A stretch of 59,729 bases of DNA, from assembly GCA_003551665.1 (NCBI GenBank), contig PUNE01000064.1:1-59729 (forward strand), given 5' to 3'. The DNA comes from Halobacteroidaceae bacterium. GTDB lineage: Bacteria > Bacillota > Halanaerobiia > B1SED10-174. The first letter of the stretch is position 1, and every line of letters begins with the position of its first letter. The notes below the pieces were generated by a model, which ran no database searches, was not told the DNA's origin, and saw only the letters and a list, made by a program, of their open reading frames with translations. Of this stretch, positions 16,087 to 24,891 are shown one piece after another. Both the position numbers and the translations under genes were made by a program.

Positions 16087-17598
16087 TTGTTTTTTAAAGA
16101 TAGGGACAACATAGCAACCGGACTGGTTATTGATATTGAAACTACGGGTTTAAACGAAGGTGATGAAATAATTAAGTTTGCTGGGGTTCTTTTTGAATTT
16201 AACTGGGATACAGGAGAGCTGGTTGATATTGTTGATCAGTACCAGGGAATAAAAGATAGGGGGAAACTCGAATATCACCGGGAGGAAGAACTAGGACCTA
16301 AAGAGGAAAAACCTATTGGGGGGCAAGAGTTTGACCTGGAAAAAATAAAGAGCATGTTGGGTCAGGCCGAACTGATAATAACCCACAATATTCAACTGGT
16401 AAGGCGCTTTATATGCAGGCTTTTCCCGGAAGCACGGGAAAAAGAATGGGTTGAAACAATGGAGGGATTTCCCTGGACAGATGAGGGGTTTCCCGGGAAA
16501 CCAGTTGAGGAAATATTACAAAAATTGTATTCGGGAGTCAGTAATCCGTCCCCGATTATTTCCGGATTAAAAGAATTAGTCGAACAGGCGGGGGTTACTT
16601 TAAAAAGTTTACCGGAAAAATTGAGACTTAAAGAGCTATGGAACTCCTTTTTAACAACCAGAGAAGGGGCAGGGGCGGAAGATAAAGCTGTTAGCGGCGA
16701 GACAGGTGGTAAAAAGGGAGAGGCTATTCGGTTTAGAGGGATAATTGACCCCAACCCCATCAGAAAATATGATGTGCGGGGGCCTTCCTCGGCTGATTAC
16801 AGCCAGAAAACCTCCCAGACCAGAATAACTTTTAAGCCCCAGGGGGAAATAATAGGCAAAAAAATGCCTTCTCCGAAAAAAGACAAACCGAAAAAATATG
16901 GGCTGAAAAAAGCAATTATTCTTTCTGGAGTTGCCCTTTTTGTGGTAATATTGTTTATTATCTTTCCTTTGACCGGGGAAGAACAACCTGATGAAAGAAA
17001 TGAAGTAGGAGTTGCTGAAGAAATCACCATTACACATGAGCAGGTTCACCCATCAAGAGAAGACCAGGAAGATTATATTCAGGAAAATATGCGGATAGGT
17101 ATGCCCCAGGTTGCTCTAAATTTCCGTGAAGGACCGGATACGGGTCATGATATTATTAAAACCCTGAATCCGGAGGAAGCTTTCTTCATTGGGGGAGAGC
17201 AGGAAAACTGGTTTTATGTTGTACTGATTACCCCGGATTTTACTGAAAGAGGCTGGGTGCATAAGGATTACGTTGATGTTTTAACATATAATGCTGTGGA
17301 TGATGCTGTCAGCATTTATCATATTGGTTCCGAAGGTGCAGAGACAGAAAGGTTGCAGATTGGCATGGACGAGGGGACGGTAGAAGAAATTCTGGGAGAG
17401 CCCGAAATGACCGGGGATAGGATATGGTACTACAGGGGTTCCCCGGTTTACTTTAATGCCGGGGGAAGAGTAATTGGCTGGGAAGATAGAAACGATAGCT
17501 TAGAAGCACCCATCCCCCGAAAGGGTTTTAACTCTGGCGACTTGCGGGAAGTTTTTGAGGAAGAATTTAAGACCTGGTTGGAAAAAAGAGATCAATAA
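16087..17598 (+). CDS. membrane-anchored exonuclease-like/SH3 fusion protein
   Basis: A 503-residue protein in four parts. (1) Residues about 10-190 resemble the DnaQ-type 3'-5' exonuclease: Exo I motif VIDIETTGL at 14-22; at Exo II the line reads THNIQLVRRFI, where active enzymes have HNxxFDxxFL, so the Asp is missing; no Exo III HxxxD was found. (2) A Lys-rich linker and one membrane helix at about 275-295. (3) An SH3-type domain at about 345-402 (ALNFREGPD, GWVHKDYVDVL). (4) A C-terminal SmpA/OmlA-like module (IGMDEGTVEEILGEP, IWYYRGSPVYF). The TTG at 16087 has AAAGGGGGTG upstream and is preferred over 16003. The exonuclease part is probably a non-catalytic nucleic-acid or nucleotide-binding domain. 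Confidence 0.75.
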   Translation: MFFKDRDNIATGLVIDIETTGLNEGDEIIKFAGVLFEFNWDTGELVDIVDQYQGIKDRGKLEYHREEELGPKEEKPIGGQEFDLEKIKSMLGQAELIITHNIQLVRRFICRLFPEAREKEWVETMEGFPWTDEGFPGKPVEEILQKLYSGVSNPSPIISGLKELVEQAGVTLKSLPEKLRLKELWNSFLTTREGAGAEDKAVSGETGGKKGEAIRFRGIIDPNPIRKYDVRGPSSADYSQKTSQTRITFKPQGEIIGKKMPSPKKDKPKKYGLKKAIILSGVALFVVILFIIFPLTGEEQPDERNEVGVAEEITITHEQVHPSREDQEDYIQENMRIGMPQVALNFREGPDTGHDIIKTLNPEEAFFIGGEQENWFYVVLITPDFTERGWVHKDYVDVLTYNAVDDAVSIYHIGSEGAETERLQIGMDEGTVEEILGEPEMTGDRIWYYRGSPVYFNAGGRVIGWEDRNDSLEAPIPRKGFNSGDLREVFEEEFKTWLEKRDQ

Positions 17599-17649
17599 GG
17601 ACCCGATGAGAAAAAGTGGTTTTTTTTTGAATTCGGAAAGGAGGCGGGT

Positions 17650-18024
17650 ATTATCAGCAATTTACTCAAGGTTTATGCCACGGTTGGGGGTTACTCCGAG
17701 ACATCATACCAGGTAGAAATTGATTTTGTAGAACAAAAAGCCGAATATGTTGTCCTTGATTATGGGTTTGAGTTAATAAACAAGGAAACAATAAACCTGA
17801 CATATGAACGCCTCGAGGAGTTTAAAAAAACCATAGACGAAATAGAAGTGTATGACTGGGAAAAACATTATGAGGATTCTGGGGTTCTTAATGGAGTTAA
17901 GTGGACTGTTGAGTTGGTTTTTGAGGACCAGAAATATAAATTTACAGGCAGCAATGCATTCCCGGAAAATTGGGATAAATTTTGCCAAAGCTTGCGAACT
18001 TTGTTAGGTAGAGAGTTCTGGTAA
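17650..18024 (+). CDS. hypothetical protein with probable AUU start
   Basis: A 124-residue coding frame with no ATG, GTG or TTG between the upstream in-frame stop (17596-17598) and well inside the conserved-looking part. The only start at a proper distance from the strong AAAGGAGG site (17638-17644) is ATT at 17650. The product is acidic and soluble (YQVEIDFVEQKAEYVVLDYG, 'WTVELVFEDQKYKFTGSNAFPENW') with no recognised family. The frame follows the exonuclease/SH3 gene in the same frame, so read-through of its TAA is a formal alternative. ATT/AUU starts are rare but real (infC). Confidence 0.6.
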   Translation: MISNLLKVYATVGGYSETSYQVEIDFVEQKAEYVVLDYGFELINKETINLTYERLEEFKKTIDEIEVYDWEKHYEDSGVLNGVKWTVELVFEDQKYKFTGSNAFPENWDKFCQSLRTLLGREFW

Positions 18025-18067
18025 AATTGAACAAACGCAATAAACTATACAAAAAGGAGTGGTTTTT

Positions 18068-18256
18068 ATTCTACAGATAAAGATTTTTGGGGGTAACAAA
18101 AAGCAAGGAGCCCTGGAAAAGGAAATAAATGAGTGGTTGAAAAATAACAGGGAGGCCAAAATAGTTGACGTGAAGTTGGGATATTCAGCCGAGGGAAGTG
18201 TTGGCTGGTATTCTGCAATGGTTGTTTTTGAAACGGAGGACAGGGGTTTATTATAA
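18068..18256 (+). CDS. Cse60-like small protein with probable AUU start
   Basis: A 62-residue protein read from ATT at 18068: LQIKIFGG, 'LEKEINEWLKNN', KIVDVKLGYSAEG, 'WYSAMVVFE'. This order (short beta strand, helix with E.INxWL, IVDVK strand, YSAM(V/I) strand) matches what I know of the sporulation protein Cse60 family of Firmicutes, which begins with M-x-x-K-(V/I)-F. AAGGAG lies 8 bases before the ATT; the in-frame GTG at 18059 overlaps that site and would add three unusual residues. It lies 44 bases after the other AUU-start candidate. Confidence 0.6.
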   Translation: MLQIKIFGGNKKQGALEKEINEWLKNNREAKIVDVKLGYSAEGSVGWYSAMVVFETEDRGLL

Positions 18257-18675
18257 AACAAGAAATTTTTTCTTGAGAGTTATTAACAGGGAATGATTTG
18301 TTGTTGACCGGGATAAAGAAGAATAAAAACAATGGGTCTTTTTTTAAGTAAAATTAAAGGTAAAATCATTTTTAGAGTGGTTTTCCCAGGCTTTCAGAGG
18401 AAAAGAAATTGCGGTCAATTTTTCTGTTTTGGCATCAGGATTTGGTTGAGAATATTTAACCAGAGTTTATTCGTTCTGAAAACAAAAATAATTGGTGGTT
18501 CCTTTTGCAAAACGTTCTTAAAACTTGGTGAATGATTTAAATAAAGGCTCTCTGGGCCAATTTATTTTTCGGAAAAAGATGGGGTTGGGGTCCCAGGGAA
18601 AATTAGAAATCCTAGAAAGGTATAGCCCCAAAAAGTCGAGAAGTGGCTAATAAACCCAGAAAAGGAGGGGGAGTA
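18257..18675. other. intergenic spacer
   Basis: About 420 AT-rich bases. A 67-codon frame at 18332-18535 exists but its composition (many Phe, Lys, Cys, Arg) and lack of a ribosome binding site argue against a gene. No RNA gene was seen. Confidence 0.4.
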
Positions 18676-19266
18676 ATGAACAAAACTATAATAACTATTC
18701 TGACTTTGTTTTTTGCTTTGGTTTTGGTTACCTCGACTTCTTGGGGAATGGGTGTAGAAGGATTTGGAGGGGTTTCCTACAACTTTTTCCTGGATGAGGA
18801 GTTAAGAGAAGATGTTGGAGGAGGCTTTGGATTTTTTCTGGGTGGTAAGTATGAAGCCCTTGAAGATTTAAAGGTAATTGGTCAATATGAAATGATAAGA
18901 GCCAGTGGAACAGATGCCGAGGGAGATGTTTATTTAAATCTCCATGGTTTGGTCGGGATGGTTTCCTACGACATTTTTTCTGAAGAGGAATTTACCCTGT
19001 ATATGAAGGGTGGACCGGGGTATTATTTTGGATCCATGGGTGTAATAGTTGAAGGTTTTGATTTAGGGTTTGGCCTGGAACCCGGCCTGGGGTTGAAAGT
19101 AGGGGGAGGCGCTGAGTACGAAGTCACCCCGGACGTTAAAATCCTGGGAGATCTTTCTTACAGGTGGTTTACTACAAAACTTGACATAGATAATGAAGAG
19201 TTAGAAATGGAAGAAGGGAACTTTTCGGGACTGGATATTTCACTTGGCGCTTCTTACAGCTTTTAG
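18676..19266 (+). CDS. predicted outer-membrane beta-barrel protein
   Basis: A 196-residue protein with a signal peptide (residues 1-24, cleaved near SWG-MGVEGF). The mature part consists of alternating amphipathic strands such as GFFLGGKYEAL, 'YMKGGPGYYFGS' and LGLKVGGGAEYEV and ends in a strand with a terminal Phe (ISLGASYSF), the usual outer-membrane insertion signal. It resembles OmpW/OmpX-like 8-stranded barrels. It supports a diderm cell. The ATG at 18676 has AAAGGAGGGGG upstream; 18643 is a longer, less likely start. Monocistronic with a terminator after it. Confidence 0.8.
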   Translation: MNKTIITILTLFFALVLVTSTSWGMGVEGFGGVSYNFFLDEELREDVGGGFGFFLGGKYEALEDLKVIGQYEMIRASGTDAEGDVYLNLHGLVGMVSYDIFSEEEFTLYMKGGPGYYFGSMGVIVEGFDLGFGLEPGLGLKVGGGAEYEVTPDVKILGDLSYRWFTTKLDIDNEELEMEEGNFSGLDISLGASYSF

Positions 19267-19293
19267 TAATAAACCTAAAATAGCTTAGTAAAT

Positions 19294-19322
19294 AACAGGG
19301 GCGGGTATTACCCGCCCCTGTT
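19294..19322 (+). terminator. hairpin after the beta-barrel gene
   Basis: AACAGGGGCGGGTA / TACCCGCCCCTGTT is a nearly perfect 14-bp stem with a tiny loop, followed by a T-rich but interrupted tail. Probably a terminator. Confidence 0.75.
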
Positions 19323-19562
19323 GATGTTTGGTTTTTGTTTAATTTCAGCCATTTTCAACGTTCTTTTAGGAGGAAATATAAAAAAGGAATCAGGAGAATT
19401 TTTTTAGAATTTTCTTCTTTGATTCCTGGTAAAAAGGAATTACTTGGAGTTAGGGGAAATAAAATAAAGCTGGATTTGAGTTTAAATTTAAAAGGTTTTT
19501 TATTGATATCGTGGCCTAGAAAAGGCCTTGTTGATTTCCTGAAATTTCCGGGAGGTGGTTTT

Positions 19563-20030
19563 TTGCAGGGGGATGAAATTCTGGAATTTGGAGTTCAGGA
19601 AGAGGGAGCAGATTATATACTCAGGCCAGGAGGGTATGCGGTAATATTTAACCAAAAGGGAGCAATTGCCGTTATTGAAACTCCCCGGGGTTTTCACCTT
19701 CCCGGGGGAGGTCAAAAGTTAGAAGAAACTATAGAAGAAACAGTTTTGCGAGAAGTTTTTGAAGAATGTGGTCTGTTAATAAAGGTAGGGACTTTTCTGG
19801 GGAAGGCAGATGAACTGGTTTTCTCTCAGAAGGAAAAAACCCATTTCCGAAAGCGCGGCAGCTTTTTTATGGGTGAGTTAATAAAAAAATATAATAAAGG
19901 GAAAGAGAAAGATCACAGTCTGAAATGGATATCTCCTGATAGAGCGGTAAAAGAACTGGTCCATGAAAGCCACCGCTGGGCTGTATCCAGGGGAATGGGA
20001 AAAAGCTATTTTGATTCATCCAGGAATTAA
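19563..20030 (+). CDS. Nudix hydrolase
   Basis: A 155-residue protein with the Nudix box GGGQKLEETIEETVLREVFEECG (motif GX5EX7REUXEEXGU; E, R and EE all present). It should cleave nucleoside diphosphates linked to another moiety; the substrate is not evident. The frame is open back to 19335, but I chose TTG 19563 because GGGAGGTGG lies 5-6 bases upstream and the shorter protein matches usual Nudix length and N-terminus (EGADYILRPGGYAVIF). The extra 76 residues would be Leu/Lys-rich and unlike a Nudix extension. Confidence 0.8.
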   Translation: MQGDEILEFGVQEEGADYILRPGGYAVIFNQKGAIAVIETPRGFHLPGGGQKLEETIEETVLREVFEECGLLIKVGTFLGKADELVFSQKEKTHFRKRGSFFMGELIKKYNKGKEKDHSLKWISPDRAVKELVHESHRWAVSRGMGKSYFDSSRN

Positions 20031-20055
20031 TTATATAACCCCTTTGGGCAAATTA

Positions 20056-20091
20056 TCTCCAGAATAGTGAGCGTTCTGGAGAAAAGTTTTT
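20056..20091 (+). terminator. terminator of the Nudix gene
   Basis: TCTCCAGAA / TTCTGGAGA perfect 9-bp stem (20056-20064 with 20074-20082), then AAAGTTTTT. Confidence 0.75.
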
Positions 20092-20276
20092 CGGTTAATC
20101 AACTGATGGTGGATGAATACTTAAAACCACTTTTTGAACCAAAGGGTTTTCTGGCAGTTTTATTCTCCTGAAAACCATTTTTACAAAATTAACATTTTTT
20201 TTACATTTAAGAAAAAGGAATAAGAAAACAATCCCGTGAAATTATTATAAGAATAAAACTTAGGAGGGTTTTTTTT

Positions 20277-21167
20277 ATGAAGAGACTGGTTTTATTTTTC
20301 CTGGCAGCATTGTTGGTGTTATCTTTTTCAACAGCAAGTCTGGCCGATATTTCTCCCGAAGGTGACGAGTGGCCGGACAGCATAATGCTGGGCATGGTTC
20401 CTTCCCGAGAAGTGGGTCGAATGATTGAATCAATTGATCCTCTGACTGACCTTCTTTCAGAGGAGTTGGGTATTCCTGTTTCCGGTACGGTTTTAACCAG
20501 CTTCACCGGGGTAATTGAAGCTATGGGAACTGGCCGGGTAGACATTGGAATCTTTGGTCCTTTTGCCCTTGTATTGGCTGAAGAAAGACATAATACGGAA
20601 ATAATTCTTAATTCAATTCGTTTTGGTGCCGATCATTATGTTGCTCAATTTGTTGTTCGTGAAGACAGCGGAATTGAAACCATTGAAGACCTCAAAGGCA
20701 AAACAATGGCCTTTGTCGATCCCGCCTCAACGGCTGGTTACTTATTCCCCTATGTCCACCTTTTAAACCACGGAATTGACCCGGACACTGACTTAGGGGA
20801 CTATATTTTTGCCGGTGCCCATGATGCAGCAATGATTGCTGTTTACAATGGGGAAGTTGATGTAGGAGTTAGCTTTGATGACGCTCGAGAAGACATTGAG
20901 GCAGAATTCCCCGACGTTATGGAAGAAACCAAGATTCTTGATATTACCGAAGAGATCCCCAATGATGGGATTGCTGTAAGGAGAGAGTTACACCCCGACC
21001 TGGTAAAAGCCATTCAGGATGCTTTTATAGCCATTGGTGATACAGAAGAGGGAACAGAACTTCTTAACACCCTTTACAATGTTTCCGGATTTGTTCCAGC
21101 AACCAGCGAACGCTACAATATAGTCCGGGAAACCTATGAAATAATGCAGGAATTCATCGACTTTTAA
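20277..21167 (+). CDS. phnD: phosphonate/phosphite-type ABC transporter substrate-binding protein
   Basis: A 296-residue periplasmic protein with a signal peptide (residues 1-22, cleaved after SLA) and no lipobox. Features of the PhnD family: LGMVPSREVGRMIESIDPL at the start of the mature part, a ligand loop 'GRVDIGIFGPFALVLA', DLKGKTMAFVDPASTAGYLFPY and 'NGEVDVGVSFDD'. It binds phosphonates, phosphite or related oxyanions and delivers them to PhnE. AGGAGG lies upstream of the ATG. A hairpin separates it from phnC, as expected for a highly expressed binding protein. Confidence 0.9.
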   Translation: MKRLVLFFLAALLVLSFSTASLADISPEGDEWPDSIMLGMVPSREVGRMIESIDPLTDLLSEELGIPVSGTVLTSFTGVIEAMGTGRVDIGIFGPFALVLAEERHNTEIILNSIRFGADHYVAQFVVREDSGIETIEDLKGKTMAFVDPASTAGYLFPYVHLLNHGIDPDTDLGDYIFAGAHDAAMIAVYNGEVDVGVSFDDAREDIEAEFPDVMEETKILDITEEIPNDGIAVRRELHPDLVKAIQDAFIAIGDTEEGTELLNTLYNVSGFVPATSERYNIVRETYEIMQEFIDF

Positions 21168-21180
21168 ATAGAATCCAAAA

Positions 21181-21229
21181 ACAGAATGGGGCGGCGAGAA
21201 GGCTGCTGCCTCATTCTGTTCTTTTATTC
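21181..21229 (+). terminator. hairpin between phnD and phnC, probable attenuator
   Basis: ACAGAATG..GGC / GCTGCC..CATTCTGT arms around GAGAAG, followed by TCTTTTATT. A leaky terminator here would give more PhnD than PhnC/PhnE. Confidence 0.65.
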
Positions 21230-21249
21230 AGCTACTTAATGGTAAGGGG

Positions 21250-22050
21250 TTGGTGGAAATTCTAGAATTTGAAAATGTTTCCGTTGTTTATCCTGGTAAT
21301 GTAGAAGCCCTCAAAAAAGTCAGCCTGACAATAAAGGAAGGAGAATTTGTAGTAATTGTTGGTTTGAGCGGGGCCGGTAAATCCACGCTTTTGCGAACGG
21401 TTAACCGGCTCGTTGAACCTACAGAAGGGATAATAAGAATAGGTGGCAGGGATATAACGAAGCTTAACAAAAAAGAACTTAAAAAAATGAGGGCTCAGAT
21501 CGGGATGATTTTTCAAAATTTTAACCTTGTTAATCGCTCCCGGGTTGTTCGTAATGTACTTGCGGGGCGTTTAAGTTATGTACCCACCTGGAGAACAATG
21601 CTGGGGATGTTTCCCTTAAAAGATAAAGAGATTGCTCTTTCCGCACTGGAAAGGGTCAGAATAGGTGAAAAAGCCAACGTTCGAGCCGACCACCTTTCCG
21701 GTGGACAACAGCAGCGAGTTGGAATTGCCCGGGCCCTTGCCCAACAACCCCAAATAATTCTTGCAGATGAACCAGTGGCATCTCTTGACCCTCCGACTTC
21801 TCACGCTGTAATGAAGGATTTGAGGCGGATTAATAAGGAAGATAATATTACCACTCTGGTAAATCTCCACTTTATTGATCTTGCCCAGGAGTATGGAGAA
21901 AGAATAATTGGTTTAAGGGATGGGGAGCTGGTTTTTGATGGGCCTGCCTCAGAAGTTGATGAAGGTGTTTTTGAAGAAATATATGGTCGCTCCATTACAG
22001 ATGATGATTTGAGGGGAGGGACCCAGGTTGCCCCAAGGGAAGAAGGTTAA
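21250..22050 (+). CDS. phnC: phosphonate/phosphite ABC transporter ATPase
   Basis: A 266-residue ATPase with Walker A GLSGAGKST, signature LSGGQQQRVGIARALAQ, Walker B ILADEPVASLD and H-loop LVNLHF. PhnC-specific features include 'EGEFVVIVGLSGAGKSTLLR' and the sequence QNFNLVNRSRVVRNVLAGRL. It powers import of the ligand bound by PhnD through the two PhnE-type permeases. Start is TTG 21250 or GTG 21253 after AAGGGG; its end overlaps the next gene by 23 bases. Confidence 0.92.
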   Translation: MVEILEFENVSVVYPGNVEALKKVSLTIKEGEFVVIVGLSGAGKSTLLRTVNRLVEPTEGIIRIGGRDITKLNKKELKKMRAQIGMIFQNFNLVNRSRVVRNVLAGRLSYVPTWRTMLGMFPLKDKEIALSALERVRIGEKANVRADHLSGGQQQRVGIARALAQQPQIILADEPVASLDPPTSHAVMKDLRRINKEDNITTLVNLHFIDLAQEYGERIIGLRDGELVFDGPASEVDEGVFEEIYGRSITDDDLRGGTQVAPREEG

Positions 22051-22834
22051 AGCTCAAAAAGTTGCCAGAGTCTTCTGGGTTGATAGGCTTAAAAAACTGG
22101 GTGCCCTGGTTATTATTGCTTTTATTTATATCTGGAGTGCCCGTGGAGTGGGGTTTAGCCTTTTAGAAATAATCCGGGAACTTCCCAGTTTTTTCTCCCT
22201 GCTGGGAGAAATGATCCCTCCCAACTGGGCTTACAGCAGACGCTTGATTGCTCCCCTGGTTGAAACAATTCAGATTGCAATCCTGGGTTCTTTCTTTGGG
22301 GCCATATTAACCATCCCTTTAACCCTTCTTGCTGCCAATAACGTTACCCGAAATAAATATATCTATTTTTTTGCTAAAGGGCTTATGAATATTTTCCGTA
22401 CCATACCCGAATTATTATATGCAGCAATCCTGGTTGCAGGAATTGGCCTGGGAGCTTTTTCCGGAATGCTGGCAATTACCATTTTTTCTACTGTTGTAAT
22501 TGCCAAGCTTACCAGCGAAAGCCTTGAAGCAATTTCTTACGGGCCCCTGGAAGCCCTGCAGGCGGTGGGAGGCAACAAATTACAAATGATAAGATATGCA
22601 GTTGTTCCGCAGATCCTTCCTGCCTATACCAGTTATAGTCTTTATGTTTTTGAAATCAATATCAGGGTTTCCACAGTTCTGGGTCTGGTTGGAGCAGGAG
22701 GGATTGGCGTTCCCCTGCAAACCTCCCTGAATTTATTCCGCTACCAAAACGCATCAATGATAATTCTTGTTACCTTTATCCTGGTTATGGCGATTGATTA
22801 TGCCAGCACCAAGTTAAGGGAGGTTTTAGTGTGA
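22028..22834 (+). CDS. phnE: phosphonate/phosphite ABC transporter permease 1
   Basis: A 268-residue inner-membrane permease with about six membrane segments. The ABC coupling region reads 'EALQAVGGNKLQMIRYAVVPQILPAY', and the PhnE-typical STVLGLVGAGGIG follows. It starts at TTG inside the 3' end of phnC. Its last bases overlap the start of a second permease gene (GTGTGA). Having two phnE genes is common and yields a heterodimeric channel. Confidence 0.9.
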   Translation: MPQGKKVKAQKVARVFWVDRLKKLGALVIIAFIYIWSARGVGFSLLEIIRELPSFFSLLGEMIPPNWAYSRRLIAPLVETIQIAILGSFFGAILTIPLTLLAANNVTRNKYIYFFAKGLMNIFRTIPELLYAAILVAGIGLGAFSGMLAITIFSTVVIAKLTSESLEAISYGPLEALQAVGGNKLQMIRYAVVPQILPAYTSYSLYVFEINIRVSTVLGLVGAGGIGVPLQTSLNLFRYQNASMIILVTFILVMAIDYASTKLREVLV

Positions 22835-23598
22835 AAATAAACTGGCAGTTATTTAGGAGAATTGTAAACCTTGCAGTTATACTTGGTGTAATAATCTGGT
22901 CAATGGAAGGGATGAATATTAACCTGGAAAGAATAGCCCGGGGTATTCCCTCAATAGGAAATATTATAAAACTAATGTTTCCCCCGGATATGGATTTTTT
23001 CTCCCGCTCCCTGTCAGCAATGATGGAATCAATCCAGATTGCTGTAATTGGGACAACCATTGCAGCAATTCTTGCTTTTCCAATTAGTTTTTTGTCTGCC
23101 GCAAAAATTGGAGTGCCTTTCTCCGTTGTGTTCTTAGCCAAACAGATCTTGAACGCTATTCGAACTTTTCCCGAGCTTATTCTGGGAATCTTCTTTGTTG
23201 CTTCCTACGGTCCCGGCCCCCTCGCGGGAGTTATGGCCATCGGTATCAATTCCATTGGAATGCTGGGCAAACTAAATTCGGAAATTGTTGAAACCATTGA
23301 CCGGGGTCCTATTGAAGCCCTGGAAGCAAGTGGATCCAACCGGGCGGAGGTATTCCTGTATGCCATTTTCCCGCAGGTACTACCTCAGTTCCTTGCTACG
23401 GCTCTTTATCGTTTTGAACTTAATCTTAGGGCAGCAACGGTTTTGGGCCTTGTTGGAGCAGGCGGTATTGGAGTTATACTACTTCAGAGTTTGCAGTTCC
23501 GACGCTGGCCTGTTGTGGGAATGTCCCTTTTGATTATAATTGTGGTGGTAACAATAATTGATTACACCAGTGCCTATATCAGAAAGAGGATAACCTGA
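22831..23598 (+). CDS. phnE: phosphonate/phosphite ABC transporter permease 2
   Basis: A 255-residue permease homologous to the preceding one, with 'ALEASGSNRAEVFLYAIFPQVLPQF' as coupling helix and ATVLGLVGAGGIGVILLQ. It starts at GTG overlapping the previous stop. The pair with PhnC and PhnD makes a complete importer. No phosphonate lyase genes are in the window, so the cargo may be phosphite, phosphate esters or phosphonates degraded elsewhere. Confidence 0.9.
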   Translation: MKINWQLFRRIVNLAVILGVIIWSMEGMNINLERIARGIPSIGNIIKLMFPPDMDFFSRSLSAMMESIQIAVIGTTIAAILAFPISFLSAAKIGVPFSVVFLAKQILNAIRTFPELILGIFFVASYGPGPLAGVMAIGINSIGMLGKLNSEIVETIDRGPIEALEASGSNRAEVFLYAIFPQVLPQFLATALYRFELNLRAATVLGLVGAGGIGVILLQSLQFRRWPVVGMSLLIIIVVVTIIDYTSAYIRKRIT

Positions 23599-23625
23599 TA
23601 ATATGAAATTTGCGGTGAAGACAAT

Positions 23626-24489
23626 ATGAGCAGGCAATTAAAAGGAATTGACCTGGAGAAAATTGAACTGTTTTTATTTGACCTGGATGGAACCCTTTAT
23701 GAGGACCAGGCCCATTTTGATTATTATGCTGATTGCCTGGCAAGGAGTTTAAGTTTTCATAGACAGGAGCTTTTCTGGAGGGATTTAATTTCAGCGCGAA
23801 GGGGAGAACATGTCCTTAGACTTGGAAGGGTATATGACCTGAAAAAAGACCTGGTCCTTGAAGTTGACAGCAGGGCTTTTGTAAAAAAAGCCTGGACCTG
23901 GGATGGAAAAACCATAAAAGAAGAAGAGTTAAAAGCCCTTTATCCCGGGCCTGCTTTTTGTAATATGGAAAATATGCTTTACATGGGAGATGGCTGGTGG
24001 CTTCCCGCAGCTTGCGCCTTCCATTACGGGCTGGAAAATCCCGGCCATTGTTATCAAAAGACCAAGGAATTGCTTTTGGAAAACGATCATGCCCTGCAAC
24101 CTGTTCCGGGACTGGAAAAAAAATTAAGATTTCTAAAAGAAAGCTTTCCCCTGATTCTTGCAACCAACAGCGAGGAGGAAGATACAGGAAGGCTCCTGGA
24201 GGTTCTTGGCCTGGAAAATATATTTAAGGCCATTTATACCTGCTGTGAAAAACCTGCCAGGACCCCAACCCTGGTGGGGATGGTGGAAAAGGATTTTGCC
24301 ATTAACAGGGAAGGTTTTCTTTCAATAGGAGATAATTTTCTTAACGAAATTGCTCCTCTCCGGCAACGAGGGGCACAGACTGTATTGATAGACCCCCATG
24401 ACGTTTTTCAGGAGAATGAAGAAACTGGGCCGGTGGTGGAGAGTATAAGGGAGATATTTCCCCTCTTTGATGCTTTGATTGAGGGTTGA
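23626..24489 (+). CDS. HAD-superfamily hydrolase linked to the phn operon
   Basis: A 287-residue HAD enzyme: motif I FLFDLDGTLYED (nucleophile Asp), motif II LILATNSEE, Lys near CCEKPARTP and motif IV FLSIGDNFLNEIAP. The cap is large and C1-type, with an odd His/Trp/Cys-rich segment (MGDGWWLPAACAFHYG) around residues 122-140. The start is 28 bases after phnE2. The position suggests hydrolysis of an imported phosphorylated compound, or of a by-product, but it lacks clear phosphonoacetaldehyde-hydrolase features. A strong terminator follows. Confidence 0.8.
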   Translation: MSRQLKGIDLEKIELFLFDLDGTLYEDQAHFDYYADCLARSLSFHRQELFWRDLISARRGEHVLRLGRVYDLKKDLVLEVDSRAFVKKAWTWDGKTIKEEELKALYPGPAFCNMENMLYMGDGWWLPAACAFHYGLENPGHCYQKTKELLLENDHALQPVPGLEKKLRFLKESFPLILATNSEEEDTGRLLEVLGLENIFKAIYTCCEKPARTPTLVGMVEKDFAINREGFLSIGDNFLNEIAPLRQRGAQTVLIDPHDVFQENEETGPVVESIREIFPLFDALIEG

Positions 24490-24548
24490 AAACAAACAAA
24501 CTTTTTACCAGCCCAGGAAGAAAACTGAAATGAAAGGGATTGCTTTAA

Positions 24549-24575
24549 ATTGCTCCTCCGGAGCAATTTTTTTTT
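24549..24575 (+). terminator. terminator of the phn/HAD operon
   Basis: ATTGCTCC-TCC-GGAGCAAT hairpin followed by eight T. Confidence 0.92.
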
Positions 24576-24891
24576 GAACTACTCCGTTGCGGGGAAATTT
24601 GATAGAAGAGATTATTTTAAAACCCTTTTTCTTTCAGGGATTTTTTGGTTTAAAATATTAAAAAGTTAACCTGTTTGCAGGGAAAAGTTAAATTAAGTTT
24701 AATATACTTATATACATTTAAAGAAAGGTTGCAGGTGTTATTCTGTAGATTTTAAATCAAGTTGCTCTTAAAAAGGGAATGACTGGTATTTAGCAGGTAA
24801 AAAAAGTTGCTGGCTAAAGGAAAGAAAAAACTGGATTTTCCTGTGTAGTTGGTAGGGCAGGTAAAAAAAATTAAAAGGAGTTGATAGTTAA
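24576..24891. other. intergenic spacer before the peptide importer
   Basis: About 315 AT-rich bases, presumably with the promoter of the importer operon. No gene or firm regulatory element could be identified apart from AAGGAG near its right end. Confidence 0.35.

Noticed and set aside
18332-18535. 67-codon frame in the spacer before the beta-barrel gene
   Set aside because: No ribosome binding site and unlikely composition (Phe, Lys, Cys, Arg).
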